From an uncultured Prevotellaceae bacterium (GTDB lineage Bacteria > Bacteroidota > Bacteroidia > Bacteroidales > Bacteroidaceae), in assembly GCA_902800595.1 (NCBI GenBank), contig CADCFA010000017.1, positions 1,048 to 39,208 on the forward strand: a DNA stretch of 38,161 nucleotides, in the 5' to 3' direction. The first letter of the stretch is position 1. Each line of letters starts with the position of its first letter. The notes below the pieces were generated by a model. That model ran no database searches. It worked only from the letters and a program-made list of their open reading frames with translations, and was not told where the DNA came from. Positions 20,710 through 29,329 of this stretch are shown piece by piece. The position numbers and the translations under genes are program-made.

Positions 20710-23241
20710 ATGCAGATTCGAAGACTTAACAAAGGTGTGTTTCTGGGCATGATGTTGATGTCGGCTCAGCTGACATCGGCCCAGTCATTCCAACTCACAC
20801 CTGACCTCTACTATAGACAAGGTGGGGTAGATGTGATGGCATTTAACGATTTCTATCCAGAAGGTCATCAGGGGGGCGTGAGTGTGATTATGAATGGTAA
20901 GCGTGTAGCTACCAATGGCGATATCCGTCTGGAGGCGACACCGGGTCAGTGGCAACCTGTACCCAAGAAACTGAAGCAGGAGAGAAATGGTGACTGTATC
21001 ACGACAACCTTATGCTATCCTGACTCCTCGCGTCATATGACAGGCTTTAACCCGATGGTTTATCCTGACTATAACGTGACCTATACCGTGAGTGTGAAAC
21101 CACAGGGCAATGGTCTGCTTGTAACAGTTGACCTCGACACGCCAGTGCCTGACTATCTGTTGGGTAAGGTGGGCTTTAACCTGGAGTTCTTCCCTGGCTC
21201 ACTGTTTGGTAAACCCTGGCTGATGGATGCCCAGACAGGCATATATCCCCAGCAGCCGAATGCACCATTGGAGACCAGGCCTTCGAATCTGTCGCATCCT
21301 GGCAACTATTTCGTAGGAAAAGGCTTGCAGACAGATTTGAAGCGTTTGTTGGCACAGGGCTACAGCCCGATGGCAGCTGACGATGTGATAGCAGCACCTT
21401 ATGCTGTAGGTAAAAAGTTCGTGTCGCGCCCTGATGATCCTTATAGCAAGCTGACAGTGGAAGCCCTGACAGGTGAGCTGAAACTCTATGATGGTCGCAT
21501 GAACCATAACAACGGATGGTTTGTGTTGCGCAGCGAGATTGCCAAAGGTGCAACGAAGGAAGCTGTAAAATGGCTGATTACCCCCAATGTGGTGAATGAC
21601 TGGCAGTATCGCCCGGTGATACAGACTTCACAGGTGGGGTATCATCCTGATCAGCAGAAGCAGATTATCATTGAGACTGACCAGCGGGCAGCACCTGCAG
21701 GTATGGTACAGTTGATACGTTTTGATGCAACAGGCGAGAAGGTGGCTAGTGAGCAGGCACCCTTGGTATGGGGCAAATTCTTGCGCTATCAGTACCTGAC
21801 GGCTGATTTCACAGCCATCAAGGAACCAGGACTCTATCAGGTCCGCTATGGCGGTTCTTGTTCATCGGTGTTCCGTATTGCACCTGACGTGTATGAGCGT
21901 GGTGTGTGGCAACCTGTGCTTGAGTATTTCCTGCCCGTACAGATGTGCCACATGCGTGTGAGCGAGAAATATAAGGTGTGGCATGACTTCTGTCACATGG
22001 ACGATGCACTCATGGCGGCAGAGGGTAACCATATTGACGGCTATCTGCAGCAGCCTGGTCTGTCGAAGTATCAGGCTGGTGACCGTGTGCCTGGTGTGAA
22101 TGTAGGCGGTTGGCACGATGCAGGCGACTTTGACCTGCGTATTGAGTCGCAGGCCGGTGAGGCATATATCCTGGCATTAGCTTATGAGGCTTTCCATCCG
22201 GAAATTGATGTAACGGCTATCAACCAGTCGAAGCACACGGTAGAGATCCATGAGGCTGACGGACTGAACGACTTGTTGCAACAGGTGGAGAACGGTGCCC
22301 TGATTGTGGTTCGCACCTATCAGGCTTTAGGTCGCCTTTACAGAGGTATCATCTGCAACAATGTGCGTCAGTATGTATTGTTGGGCGATGCTGCTGCGAT
22401 GACGGATGGTGAGGCTGGTAATGCCGACGATCGCTGGATCTTCACTGAGAACAATCCAATGCGTGAGCTGTCAACAGCGGCGCAGTTGGCGGGGGCTTCT
22501 CGTGTGTTGCGGGGCTTTAATGACGAACTGGCAGCAGAGTGTCTGCAGATTGCGGAGACAGTCTATGCCCAGACGAAAGTGGAAGGCTGGTTGGAGGCCC
22601 TGAAACTGCAGGCTGCTGTAGAGCTGTATCTGGCTACGCAGCAGCAAAGTTATCTGGACTTTGTGCTGGCACATCGAGAGTTGGTTCTCAAAAACATCTC
22701 ACGTTCAGGCTGGTTTATGACAAGACTGGTAAAGCAGTTAGCTGCCTCGAAGAACAAGCAGGTGAAAAGTTTCGTGGCTGATTTCCAGAAGGCATTGGTA
22801 TCTTATCGTGAGGAACTGGTGAAACTGGCCTCAGAGACACCATACGGCGTGCCTTATCGTCCGAGTATCTGGGGGGCAGGATGGGATATTCAGCGCTTCG
22901 GCTTTGAATACTACTTCCTGACCAGTGCTTATCCTGAGATATTCCCCAAGGAGACAGTCTTTAATGCGCTGAACTTTGTATTAGGTTGTCATCCTGGCAG
23001 CAATACGGCATCCTTTGCTTCTGGTGTAGGTGCTAAATCAACCACAGTCGCTTATGGACTGAATCGCGCAGAGTGGTCGTATATCCCAGGCGGTGTAGTG
23101 TCAGGAACAGCCCTGATTCGTCCGGACTTCCCGGAGTTATTGGAATTCCCATTCCTCTGGCAGCAGATGGAGTATGTACTGGGTGGCGGTTCTTCGCATT
23201 ATATGTTCCTGGTACTGGCTGCCTGCCAGCTCTTGCAGTAG
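20710..23241 (+). CDS. Glycoside hydrolase family 9 (cellulase/beta-glucanase-like), secreted
   Basis: The 843-residue product begins with a signal peptide (cleavage near LTSAQS). Residues 26-300 are a beta-rich region I cannot assign. Residues 302-390 are a CelD_N-type Ig-like domain (PVIQTSQVGYHPDQQKQIII). Residues 395-843 are the (alpha/alpha)6 GH9 barrel with the catalytic-base motif VGGWHDAGDFDLR (Asp470 and Asp473). At the C-terminus the usual N-E-x-A acid motif is replaced by WQQMEYVLGGGSSHYMF, in which Glu821 is the likely proton donor. GH9 enzymes mostly cut beta-1,4-glucans or related chains; this divergent end leaves the substrate open. No SusC/SusD pair is nearby. It follows the aquaporin gene by 9 nt and abuts the convergent lytTR gene with no intergenic base. 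Confidence 0.86.
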   Translation: MQIRRLNKGVFLGMMLMSAQLTSAQSFQLTPDLYYRQGGVDVMAFNDFYPEGHQGGVSVIMNGKRVATNGDIRLEATPGQWQPVPKKLKQERNGDCITTTLCYPDSSRHMTGFNPMVYPDYNVTYTVSVKPQGNGLLVTVDLDTPVPDYLLGKVGFNLEFFPGSLFGKPWLMDAQTGIYPQQPNAPLETRPSNLSHPGNYFVGKGLQTDLKRLLAQGYSPMAADDVIAAPYAVGKKFVSRPDDPYSKLTVEALTGELKLYDGRMNHNNGWFVLRSEIAKGATKEAVKWLITPNVVNDWQYRPVIQTSQVGYHPDQQKQIIIETDQRAAPAGMVQLIRFDATGEKVASEQAPLVWGKFLRYQYLTADFTAIKEPGLYQVRYGGSCSSVFRIAPDVYERGVWQPVLEYFLPVQMCHMRVSEKYKVWHDFCHMDDALMAAEGNHIDGYLQQPGLSKYQAGDRVPGVNVGGWHDAGDFDLRIESQAGEAYILALAYEAFHPEIDVTAINQSKHTVEIHEADGLNDLLQQVENGALIVVRTYQALGRLYRGIICNNVRQYVLLGDAAAMTDGEAGNADDRWIFTENNPMRELSTAAQLAGASRVLRGFNDELAAECLQIAETVYAQTKVEGWLEALKLQAAVELYLATQQQSYLDFVLAHRELVLKNISRSGWFMTRLVKQLAASKNKQVKSFVADFQKALVSYREELVKLASETPYGVPYRPSIWGAGWDIQRFGFEYYFLTSAYPEIFPKETVFNALNFVLGCHPGSNTASFASGVGAKSTTVAYGLNRAEWSYIPGGVVSGTALIRPDFPELLEFPFLWQQMEYVLGGGSSHYMFLVLAACQLLQ

Positions 23242-23991
23242 CTATTTTCCCCCAGGGAATTTGGACTGTAAGAATTGATTGAATGATTCTTTGAAAGCAT
23301 CGGTGACGTGGATAATCTCGTCACCGATGTATATACAATCGTTACGATCTACCTTGCGAATCTTATCTAGCGCTACTATATAGGAGCGGTTGACACGCAT
23401 AAACTGCTGTGGAGGCAGCATGTCCTCAACAGATTTCATCGTGAGGTGGGTGATCAATGGCTTACGAACATCCTCCAGATAGAACATCACGTAGTCCTTC
23501 ATACCACAGACATAGAGAATCTGTGGAAGAGCCACTTGGCGATATTCTCCATCAACCTTCAGAAAGACTGACTGTGCACTGGGCCCAGGGCCTGATGTTT
23601 GATCATTGTTTGTTGGAACCTGCCCCAGCTGTGCCGTAAACCATTCGCGAGCCTTGTCGATGGCAACCATAAACTTATTGTAGCGGATGGGCTTCAGCAA
23701 GAAATCAAGTGCTTTTACCTCATAGCTTTCGAAGGCATATTCTTTGAAAGCTGTAGTGAAGATAATGCGCGTTTCTGAAGGTATCATGTGTGCCAGTTCC
23801 ATACCATTGAGATCAGGCATCTGGATATCAAGAAAGAGCAGATTGGGCTTCTGGTCTTTGATGGCATTGATGGCTTCTACGGAATCTGTGAAGGAACCAA
23901 GTAGCTTCAATTCGGGTGTCTTGGCGACAAACGATTCCAGAAGCTTGACAGCCAGGGGCTCGTCGTCAACTATCATGCAAGATAAAGTCAT
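23242..23991 (-). CDS. LytTR-family response regulator (first system)
   Basis: Residues 1-120 form a receiver domain with the acidic pocket VDDEP (Asp9, Asp10), phospho-acceptor Asp55 in LLFLDIQMPD and Lys in FLLKPI. Residues about 140-245 form a LytTR DNA-binding domain (LKVDGEYRQVALPQILYVCG, PQQFMRVNRSYIVALDKI), which typically binds two direct repeats about 21 nt apart. The gene follows its histidine kinase by 4 nt, so the pair is co-transcribed. Its stop codon directly abuts that of the GH9 gene. It is about one residue in length class with the second regulator at 33544 and clearly related to it. Probable targets are the TonB-type receptor and efflux promoters near 27750-27930. Confidence 0.94.
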   Translation of the reverse strand: MTLSCMIVDDEPLAVKLLESFVAKTPELKLLGSFTDSVEAINAIKDQKPNLLFLDIQMPDLNGMELAHMIPSETRIIFTTAFKEYAFESYEVKALDFLLKPIRYNKFMVAIDKAREWFTAQLGQVPTNNDQTSGPGPSAQSVFLKVDGEYRQVALPQILYVCGMKDYVMFYLEDVRKPLITHLTMKSVEDMLPPQQFMRVNRSYIVALDKIRKVDRNDCIYIGDEIIHVTDAFKESFNQFLQSKFPGGK

Positions 23992-23995
23992 AACT

Positions 23996-25114
23996 CTAAA
24001 CGCTCAATTTTATATAAACGTGGTAAATATCATTCTCAAGCCACTTTTGCCAGGTATAATGGCCAGCGTACATCAGATCCAGGCGGCGGCGGGTGTTCTC
24101 CAGTCCGATACCAGAGCCGCTGCGGTCGGCATCATCCTTTGGATAATTCGTGTTGTCGCAGGTAAAGATGACACTGTGGTTTTTCTGTTCCAGATGGATG
24201 TCGATCATCGAACTCCGGCTGCTGCTCACCCCGTGTTTGAAAGCATTCTCAATGAGTGAGATAAACAGCAGAGGCGCAATCTCCACATCCTGCTCGACGG
24301 TAAAGGTAGTTTTTACCTCCGTCTTCTCGTTGCAGCGCAGTTTCATCAGCGAGATATAGTTGCGCATGAACTCCACCTCACCGCTGATGGGTACCGTCTT
24401 CTTGTTGGTCTCATACATCGCATAGCGCAGCAGGTCGGAGAGCTGGGCGATGGCATCCTGTGCGGCATCGGGATCGATCTGCGTCAGACTCGAGATGTTG
24501 TTCAGTGTATTGAAGAGGAAGTGCGGGTTGATCTGATTCTTCAGCCAGGCGAGCTCTGCTTCCGTGTGCTTGGCCTGTTCATCCTTCAGCTGCTGACGGA
24601 TCTGGCGGGTGCGAATGAAGTGGCGGATGCCAATGGCAATAGCAGCCACGATGCAGTTGAGCAGGAAGAACATAAACATGCCGGAGAAGAAGCCGATCCA
24701 CATGTTGGTAGTCATTTTTGGCATATCGGGGATGCTGTTGCGATGCCACCATATCATGAAGAACTTGCTGTTGAACAATGGAATCGCAATCAGATTACAT
24801 AGGGCGAAGATCAGGTAGCGCATCCGGTTGCTCAGTTTGTTGTAGAGGCGGAAAACATGGGCTTCCTTTTCATCCGTGAAGAACAGGATAGGTCCGAACA
24901 CATAGAAGTTCACGAAATAAACCAGGAACGGCGACAAGAGAAGGTCAAACACGACATTGAATGATGTCTTGGCGGCTTCTGCGTCCTGCGTGCTGAGCCA
25001 TGTTGCCATGGGGAGGGCCAGGATGATGATGGCCCACACTGCAACCTGCACAAGCCACAGCGAAAGGTGTCTTCCCCCAATTGCCTCATAAAGATCCTTC
25101 AAGAATTCTTTCAT
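23996..25114 (-). CDS. LytS/YehU-family sensor histidine kinase (first system)
   Basis: The 372-residue membrane kinase has four predicted membrane segments at about residues 17-40, 55-78, 98-120 and 138-162, then a short coiled linker (IRQQLKDEQAKHTEAELAWL). The His_kinase domain has phospho-acceptor His198 in NQINPHFLFNTLNNIS, and an HATPase domain follows with LLFISLIENAFKHG and GSGIGLENTRRRLDL. No extracellular sensor domain is present, so the signal is likely sensed in or at the membrane. The start at 25114 is fixed by the first membrane segment and by the promoter, which lies only 7 nt upstream. Confidence 0.93.
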   Translation of the reverse strand: MKEFLKDLYEAIGGRHLSLWLVQVAVWAIIILALPMATWLSTQDAEAAKTSFNVVFDLLLSPFLVYFVNFYVFGPILFFTDEKEAHVFRLYNKLSNRMRYLIFALCNLIAIPLFNSKFFMIWWHRNSIPDMPKMTTNMWIGFFSGMFMFFLLNCIVAAIAIGIRHFIRTRQIRQQLKDEQAKHTEAELAWLKNQINPHFLFNTLNNISSLTQIDPDAAQDAIAQLSDLLRYAMYETNKKTVPISGEVEFMRNYISLMKLRCNEKTEVKTTFTVEQDVEIAPLLFISLIENAFKHGVSSSRSSMIDIHLEQKNHSVIFTCDNTNYPKDDADRSGSGIGLENTRRRLDLMYAGHYTWQKWLENDIYHVYIKLSV

Positions 25115-25121
25115 ACGACTG

Positions 25122-25153
25122 CAAAATTACGAATAAACAATTACTTAACCAAA
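25122..25153 (-). promoter_or_regulatory. Promoter of the first LytS-LytTR pair
   Basis: On minus: TTTG (25153-25150), 20 nt, TAATTTTG (25129-25122). The box ends 7 nt before the ATG at 25114, implying a leaderless or nearly leaderless mRNA. Confidence 0.75.
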
Positions 25154-25172
25154 CTATTACGTGAATATTTTT

Positions 25173-25190
25173 AGTCCGTCCCGTCGGACT
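25173..25190. repeat. Small inverted repeat after the receptor gene
   Basis: AGTCCG (25173-25178) and CGGACT (25185-25190) form a 6-bp stem with loop TCCCGT. It lies downstream of the receptor gene on minus but has no T run on that side, so it is at best a weak or factor-dependent terminator. Confidence 0.45.
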
Positions 25191-25213
25191 GTTGGTATTG
25201 ATAATCCCGTTTC

Positions 25214-27670
25214 TTACATTCCCTCAGATCCAATGTTGTTAATCACCTCACCCTGCGACTGCTGTTCGATGAAGTCGTTCTCCACGCGGTTGGTGTGCTT
25301 CTTGGTCTTCAGTTTCGTATTTCCGAAAGTGTAGCTGACGGTAAAGGTCACACTGCTGATAGGTACTTTGACATTGGTATGTGAAGTGAAGTCCTTACCG
25401 CTGTTATAGCTCTCGATGTTGATATTGCCGCCACTGTTCAGACCGATGAGTCCTGATACGCTGAGGCTGAGCTTGTCTTTCAGCAGTGACTTTGTCAGAC
25501 TGGCTGTTATCAGATTGAAACCTCCGCTCCAGCCCTGCAGGGTGTAGCTCTTGGTTGAGGTGATGGCAAAGGCACTGAGTTTCAGGTCCCAAGGCAATGT
25601 CTGCTGCAGACCAACCATAGCGTTGAAGGTCCAACCGCTGTTCTTCTGATCGAGGGCATCGCTGCGTAGGTCAACGTAGTTCAAGCCGCCATTGAAGAAG
25701 AGCCTGGTATCTTTTGTCATCAGATAGTTTACGTAGCCGTTCAGACCTGTCTGGTGGCGCTTTACTACATTGCCGTATGTGGTATTCAGCAGATCGTCGC
25801 TATCGTAGAAACTATATTGTGAGATGGCGTTATCTACAAAGTTGTGGTGTAAGTTCAGGTTCACCATCAGTTTCGGGGTGAAGAGGTTATATACAAGTGA
25901 GAAGTTGTGGTTCTTCTCAACATCGAGTTCAGGATTACCATAGGTGAGGGCGATGGGGTTGCTCTTGTCAACGTAGGGGTTCAGATAAGATATACCTGGA
26001 CGAGAGATACGCATATTATAAGTGAGTCCAAGATTGCTGCCCTGTGAGAGTGTGTACTGCAGACTGGCTGTTGGCACGAGACTGCCATAGTTCTTCTTGA
26101 AGTCCTCACCGTTACCCAGATGATATTCCACATCCTGCCAAGTATATTCGTAACGCAAGCCTGCCTTGATGCCTAACTTATTGAAGTTCCCTGCATATTC
26201 ACCATAACCGGCAAGGATAGAATTCTTGTACTCATAGTCGGAGCTGGAACTCGGGTCATAGACGTCCTTCACGTAATATTTTGCGTCGGAAGAAGCATTG
26301 TGCAACTGCAGCTTGCCACCAAAACTCAGCGTCTGACCTTTACCAAGAGGCATGGAGTAGTCGAGTTGGAAGGTGTGGTTCGTTGTCTTGTTCTTATTCT
26401 CTGAATAACGGTTAGCCAGATCAATAATAGATGATTCGGTGTTAAACAGATTGGTCGTCTCTGTGGTTGCTGGGCTATAGTTCAGCTGATAGGTCAGTGA
26501 CAGTGACTTCGTGTGGTCTTGGTTGAAGAAACGCTGGTAGTCGATGCTTCCGTTGAAAGAGGTACGACTATTCTTCATGTCTGTGGTGCTACCATAGCTA
26601 AAACTGTTTCCATTGGAGTATCCATCTATCGTTGTAGTAGAATTGCCATTACTCTTTATCGACATGCTGTTGACTTGAGCTGTCAGGTTCAGCACACTCA
26701 TAGAGTCAATCTGATAGCCCAGTGTCAGGCTTCCCATGGTGAATGGTGTCTTCACGTTGCTTGTTGAATTCATCAGTTGTGAGTTGCCGTTATCCTGCAA
26801 CTGTTCCAGCTCTGTCTCTGTAGTGCCAGGTTTGTTGTATGAGGTCATCACGTTGGCACTATAAGTGAGTTTTCCTTGTTGCCCATTGATAAATACACTA
26901 CCACCCAGTTGCTTTGTTCCTGCAGAGGCACGTACGGTACCATTGAAGCCATTCATACTTTGGGCTGCATTGGGGTCCTGCTTATTCATGATGATATTCA
27001 ATACACCAGCAGCACCCTCTGCATCGTACTTTGCACCAGGATTAGTGACAACCTCAATGCTCTTCACAGCAGTAGCAGGCATGCTCTTGAATACCATAGA
27101 GGGATTGGAAGAGAACATAACATTGGGCATACCATCTACATAGACTTTGAAGGATGAAGAACCATTGACAGTGATGTTGTCCTGTCCGTCAACCGTTACC
27201 ATAGGCACTTTGCGAAGCATGTCGAGTACGGTGTTCGACTTGGAGTCTTCATCTTCCGCAACGTTATAGCTCATCTTGTCTACTTCCATTTTTACCAGTG
27301 GCTTTTGAGCTACTATCTCTACACCTTTCAGCATCGTGGCGTTCTCTTTAATATATAAGGTGTCGAGATTCAGGACACCCTTACCTTCCAATGCTATCGT
27401 TTTTCTCAGATCTTCCTTTCCTATGCTGCTGAATACGATGTCGAACTGTCCTTTGCCTTTAATCTCCTGTGAGAACTGACCATTCTCGTCAGTAAGAAAC
27501 ATGGCAACAGGCTTCTCGCTCTTGCCTGCCTTAAACACACGGACAGTGGCGAAGGGCTCATTCTCGCCTAATGTCTCATCCATTAACAAACCCTTGATTG
27601 TTGTCTGGGCCATTACTACTGATGAGAGACTCATCAAGATCATTACGAAATAAACTCTAAACTGTTTCAT
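25214..27670 (-). CDS. TonB-receptor-like outer-membrane beta-barrel protein (OMP_b-brl_3 type)
   Basis: The 818-residue product has a signal peptide (MKQFRVYFVMILMSLSSVVMAQ), an N-terminal carboxypeptidase-regulatory-like beta-sandwich (about 23-110; TTIKGLLMDETLGENEPFAT), a plug domain (about 115-235; VLDMLRKVPMVTVDGQDNI, VKSIEVVTNPGAKYDAEGAA) and a 22-strand-type barrel. It is shorter than SusC proteins (about 1000) and has no SusD partner, so it belongs to the stand-alone receptor group often placed next to LytTR systems. The ligand is unknown. It is divergent from the TolC-MacAB operon across a 297-nt regulatory stretch and lies directly upstream of the first LytS-LytTR pair, on the same strand but with a separate promoter between. 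Confidence 0.9.
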   Translation of the reverse strand: MKQFRVYFVMILMSLSSVVMAQTTIKGLLMDETLGENEPFATVRVFKAGKSEKPVAMFLTDENGQFSQEIKGKGQFDIVFSSIGKEDLRKTIALEGKGVLNLDTLYIKENATMLKGVEIVAQKPLVKMEVDKMSYNVAEDEDSKSNTVLDMLRKVPMVTVDGQDNITVNGSSSFKVYVDGMPNVMFSSNPSMVFKSMPATAVKSIEVVTNPGAKYDAEGAAGVLNIIMNKQDPNAAQSMNGFNGTVRASAGTKQLGGSVFINGQQGKLTYSANVMTSYNKPGTTETELEQLQDNGNSQLMNSTSNVKTPFTMGSLTLGYQIDSMSVLNLTAQVNSMSIKSNGNSTTTIDGYSNGNSFSYGSTTDMKNSRTSFNGSIDYQRFFNQDHTKSLSLTYQLNYSPATTETTNLFNTESSIIDLANRYSENKNKTTNHTFQLDYSMPLGKGQTLSFGGKLQLHNASSDAKYYVKDVYDPSSSSDYEYKNSILAGYGEYAGNFNKLGIKAGLRYEYTWQDVEYHLGNGEDFKKNYGSLVPTASLQYTLSQGSNLGLTYNMRISRPGISYLNPYVDKSNPIALTYGNPELDVEKNHNFSLVYNLFTPKLMVNLNLHHNFVDNAISQYSFYDSDDLLNTTYGNVVKRHQTGLNGYVNYLMTKDTRLFFNGGLNYVDLRSDALDQKNSGWTFNAMVGLQQTLPWDLKLSAFAITSTKSYTLQGWSGGFNLITASLTKSLLKDKLSLSVSGLIGLNSGGNINIESYNSGKDFTSHTNVKVPISSVTFTVSYTFGNTKLKTKKHTNRVENDFIEQQSQGEVINNIGSEGM

Positions 27671-27719
27671 ATCTTAATTCATTTTTGTTTTGACTTCGTG
27701 TTAATGACTTTTGTCGATG

Positions 27720-27750
27720 CAAAGGTACGGCATGATTCCCTTTGTACCAA
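27720..27750 (-). promoter_or_regulatory. Promoter of the outer-membrane receptor gene
   Basis: On minus: TACCTTTG (27727-27720), with TTGG (27750-27747) 19 nt upstream. Transcription would begin near 27714, giving a leader of about 44 nt. The 21-nt-spaced direct repeats begin 6 nt upstream of the -33 element. Confidence 0.65.
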
Positions 27751-27755
27751 GAAAC

Positions 27756-27788
27756 TTTCGACGACTTCTAGTTTTTTTTCGACGACTT
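27756..27788. promoter_or_regulatory. Candidate LytTR operator: two 12-nt direct repeats 21 nt apart
   Basis: TTTCGACGACTT occurs at 27756-27767 and again, identical, at 27777-27788. The 21-nt period puts both on one face of the helix. The copies sit at about -47 and -68 relative to the receptor promoter, where activators usually bind. Two LytTR regulators are encoded in the same cluster. Confidence 0.6.
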
Positions 27789-27852
27789 TCATCTCTTTCT
27801 GTTTAGGGAAAAGGAAATGGAGACCTTAAAGAAGATTAAAAAGCATAAGATT

Positions 27853-27885
27853 TATCGACGAATTGATATCTTAAATCTACTAACA
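27853..27885. promoter_or_regulatory. Possible second LytTR site upstream of the efflux operon
   Basis: TATCGACGAATT (27853-27864) matches the TTTCGACGACTT repeat at 10 of 12 positions. Exactly 21 nt on, AATCTACTAACA (27874-27885) matches only weakly. The pair lies at about -84 and -63 relative to the tolC promoter. Confidence 0.4.
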
Positions 27886-27906
27886 GGAACTTTTTGTCTA
27901 AAACAT

Positions 27907-27937
27907 TTTGCTAATACCGATAAAGTTCGTACCTTTG
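27907..27937 (+). promoter_or_regulatory. Promoter of the TolC-MacAB operon
   Basis: TTTG (27907-27910), 19 nt, TACCTTTG (27930-27937), a full consensus match. The leader to the ATG at 27968 is about 25 nt. It probably drives all six genes to 34254. Confidence 0.75.
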
Positions 27938-27967
27938 CCGACGAAAAAGACCAAAAGATAGATATAA

Positions 27968-29305
27968 ATGAAGAAAGGATTATTATTAATAGGTGTAATG
28001 ATGCTGACAGTGGTAACAGCCTTTGGTCAGCGGAGATGGACACTACAAGAGTGTCTTGATTATGCGATGGCCAACAACCTGTCGCTGCAGAAGTCGCAAC
28101 TCTCAAAACAGAGTGCTACAGAAGATCTGAAAGGTGCAAAGGGCGCACAGTTGCCTACATTAAATGGTTCTACCAATCAGAGTTTAGGCTATAAGCCTTG
28201 GCGTAATACTGGTATGACTACTGTGACGAATGGTACTGTTAATACAAAGGTAGATAAGACCTACTATAACGGTTCGTATGCGCTGAATGCCCAGTGGACG
28301 GTGTGGAATGGAAACAAGAAAACTAACACTGTAAAGTTGAACACATTAGCAGAAGAGACAGCAGAGCTAGCTGTAGAAAAAACTGCCAATAGCATTCAGG
28401 AACGAATCGCCCAGCTCTATACGCAGATTCTCTATATGACAGAAAACGTGAAAGTACAGGAACAAATGTTAGAGACCAGTAAGAAGAATGAAGAGCGTGG
28501 ACGTGAGATGGTGGAGGTCGGTAAGATGTCAAAAGCTGATCTTGCTCAGTTGACAGCTCAGCGTGCTACTGACGAATATAATATTGTGGAAGCACGAGCA
28601 CAAATGTTATCGTGTCAGTTGGATTTGAAACAGCTTTTGGAGATTACCGATGAAGAACCGCTTGAGGTGGTGATGCCAAATTATACGGATGACCAGATTT
28701 TGGCTGAAGTCCCTACTTTACAGTCGGTATATGAACAGGCTCTGCTGAATCGTCCTGAGATTGGGTCGGCTCAGTTGGCTATCAAAAGTGCTGCGTTGAA
28801 TACCAGCATTGCAAAGGCTGGTTGGATGCCTAATGTGAGTATGACGGGTAGTTTTGGAACAAGCACTAATTCGTTGACATCTACCGATTGGGGCGATCAG
28901 ATGAAGACAAACTTTGATGCCATGGCTGGTATGTCGATAAGCGTTCCTATTTATGACGGTCGTGTCACGAAAACTGCAGTGAACAAGGCCAAAATTAAGG
29001 AGCTACAGGCTAAACTTGATTTGGCAGAAGAACAGAAAACACTCTATGCTACGATTCAGGATTATTGGTTGAATGTACTTACAAACCAGGAGAAGTTTCG
29101 TGCCGCCAAGGCGAGTGTGGAGAGTGAACAGGAGAGTTACGATCTGCTGCAGGAACAGTTCCGCTTAGGACTGAAGAATATTGTGGAGTTGATGAGAGGT
29201 AAGGATAGTCTGCTTTCAGCCCAACAGAGTCAGTTGCAGTCGAAGTATCTGGCACTCTATAATCGGCAGATGCTGAAGTTCTATGAGAATGGTGTAATTA
29301 ATTAA
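27968..29305 (+). CDS. tolC: TolC-family outer-membrane efflux protein
   Basis: This is the trimeric outer-membrane channel of a tripartite export system. The 445-residue product has a signal peptide (MKKGLLLIGVMMLTVVTAFG) and two OEP repeats rich in long amphipathic helices: WTLQECLDYAMANNLSLQKS near the start and the second half from about residue 240 (LLNRPEIGSAQLAIKSAALN). The DNA start, ATG 27968, follows the promoter by about 30 nt. It is the first gene of the operon and precedes macA by 24 nt, the usual order in Bacteroidota MacAB-type exporters. The exported substrate is not evident. Confidence 0.94.
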   Translation: MKKGLLLIGVMMLTVVTAFGQRRWTLQECLDYAMANNLSLQKSQLSKQSATEDLKGAKGAQLPTLNGSTNQSLGYKPWRNTGMTTVTNGTVNTKVDKTYYNGSYALNAQWTVWNGNKKTNTVKLNTLAEETAELAVEKTANSIQERIAQLYTQILYMTENVKVQEQMLETSKKNEERGREMVEVGKMSKADLAQLTAQRATDEYNIVEARAQMLSCQLDLKQLLEITDEEPLEVVMPNYTDDQILAEVPTLQSVYEQALLNRPEIGSAQLAIKSAALNTSIAKAGWMPNVSMTGSFGTSTNSLTSTDWGDQMKTNFDAMAGMSISVPIYDGRVTKTAVNKAKIKELQAKLDLAEEQKTLYATIQDYWLNVLTNQEKFRAAKASVESEQESYDLLQEQFRLGLKNIVELMRGKDSLLSAQQSQLQSKYLALYNRQMLKFYENGVIN

Positions 29306-29329
29306 TAGGAGAATCATAAAATTAGCAAT

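Noticed and set aside
20710-23241. Polysaccharide utilisation locus around the GH9 and GH43 genes
   Set aside because: No SusC/SusD pair, sulfatase or hybrid two-component regulator accompanies either gene; the receptor at 25214 is not SusC-like.
27817-28059. Possible 80-codon gene on plus ahead of tolC
   Set aside because: It runs across the tolC promoter and into tolC in another frame; its start precedes the promoter.
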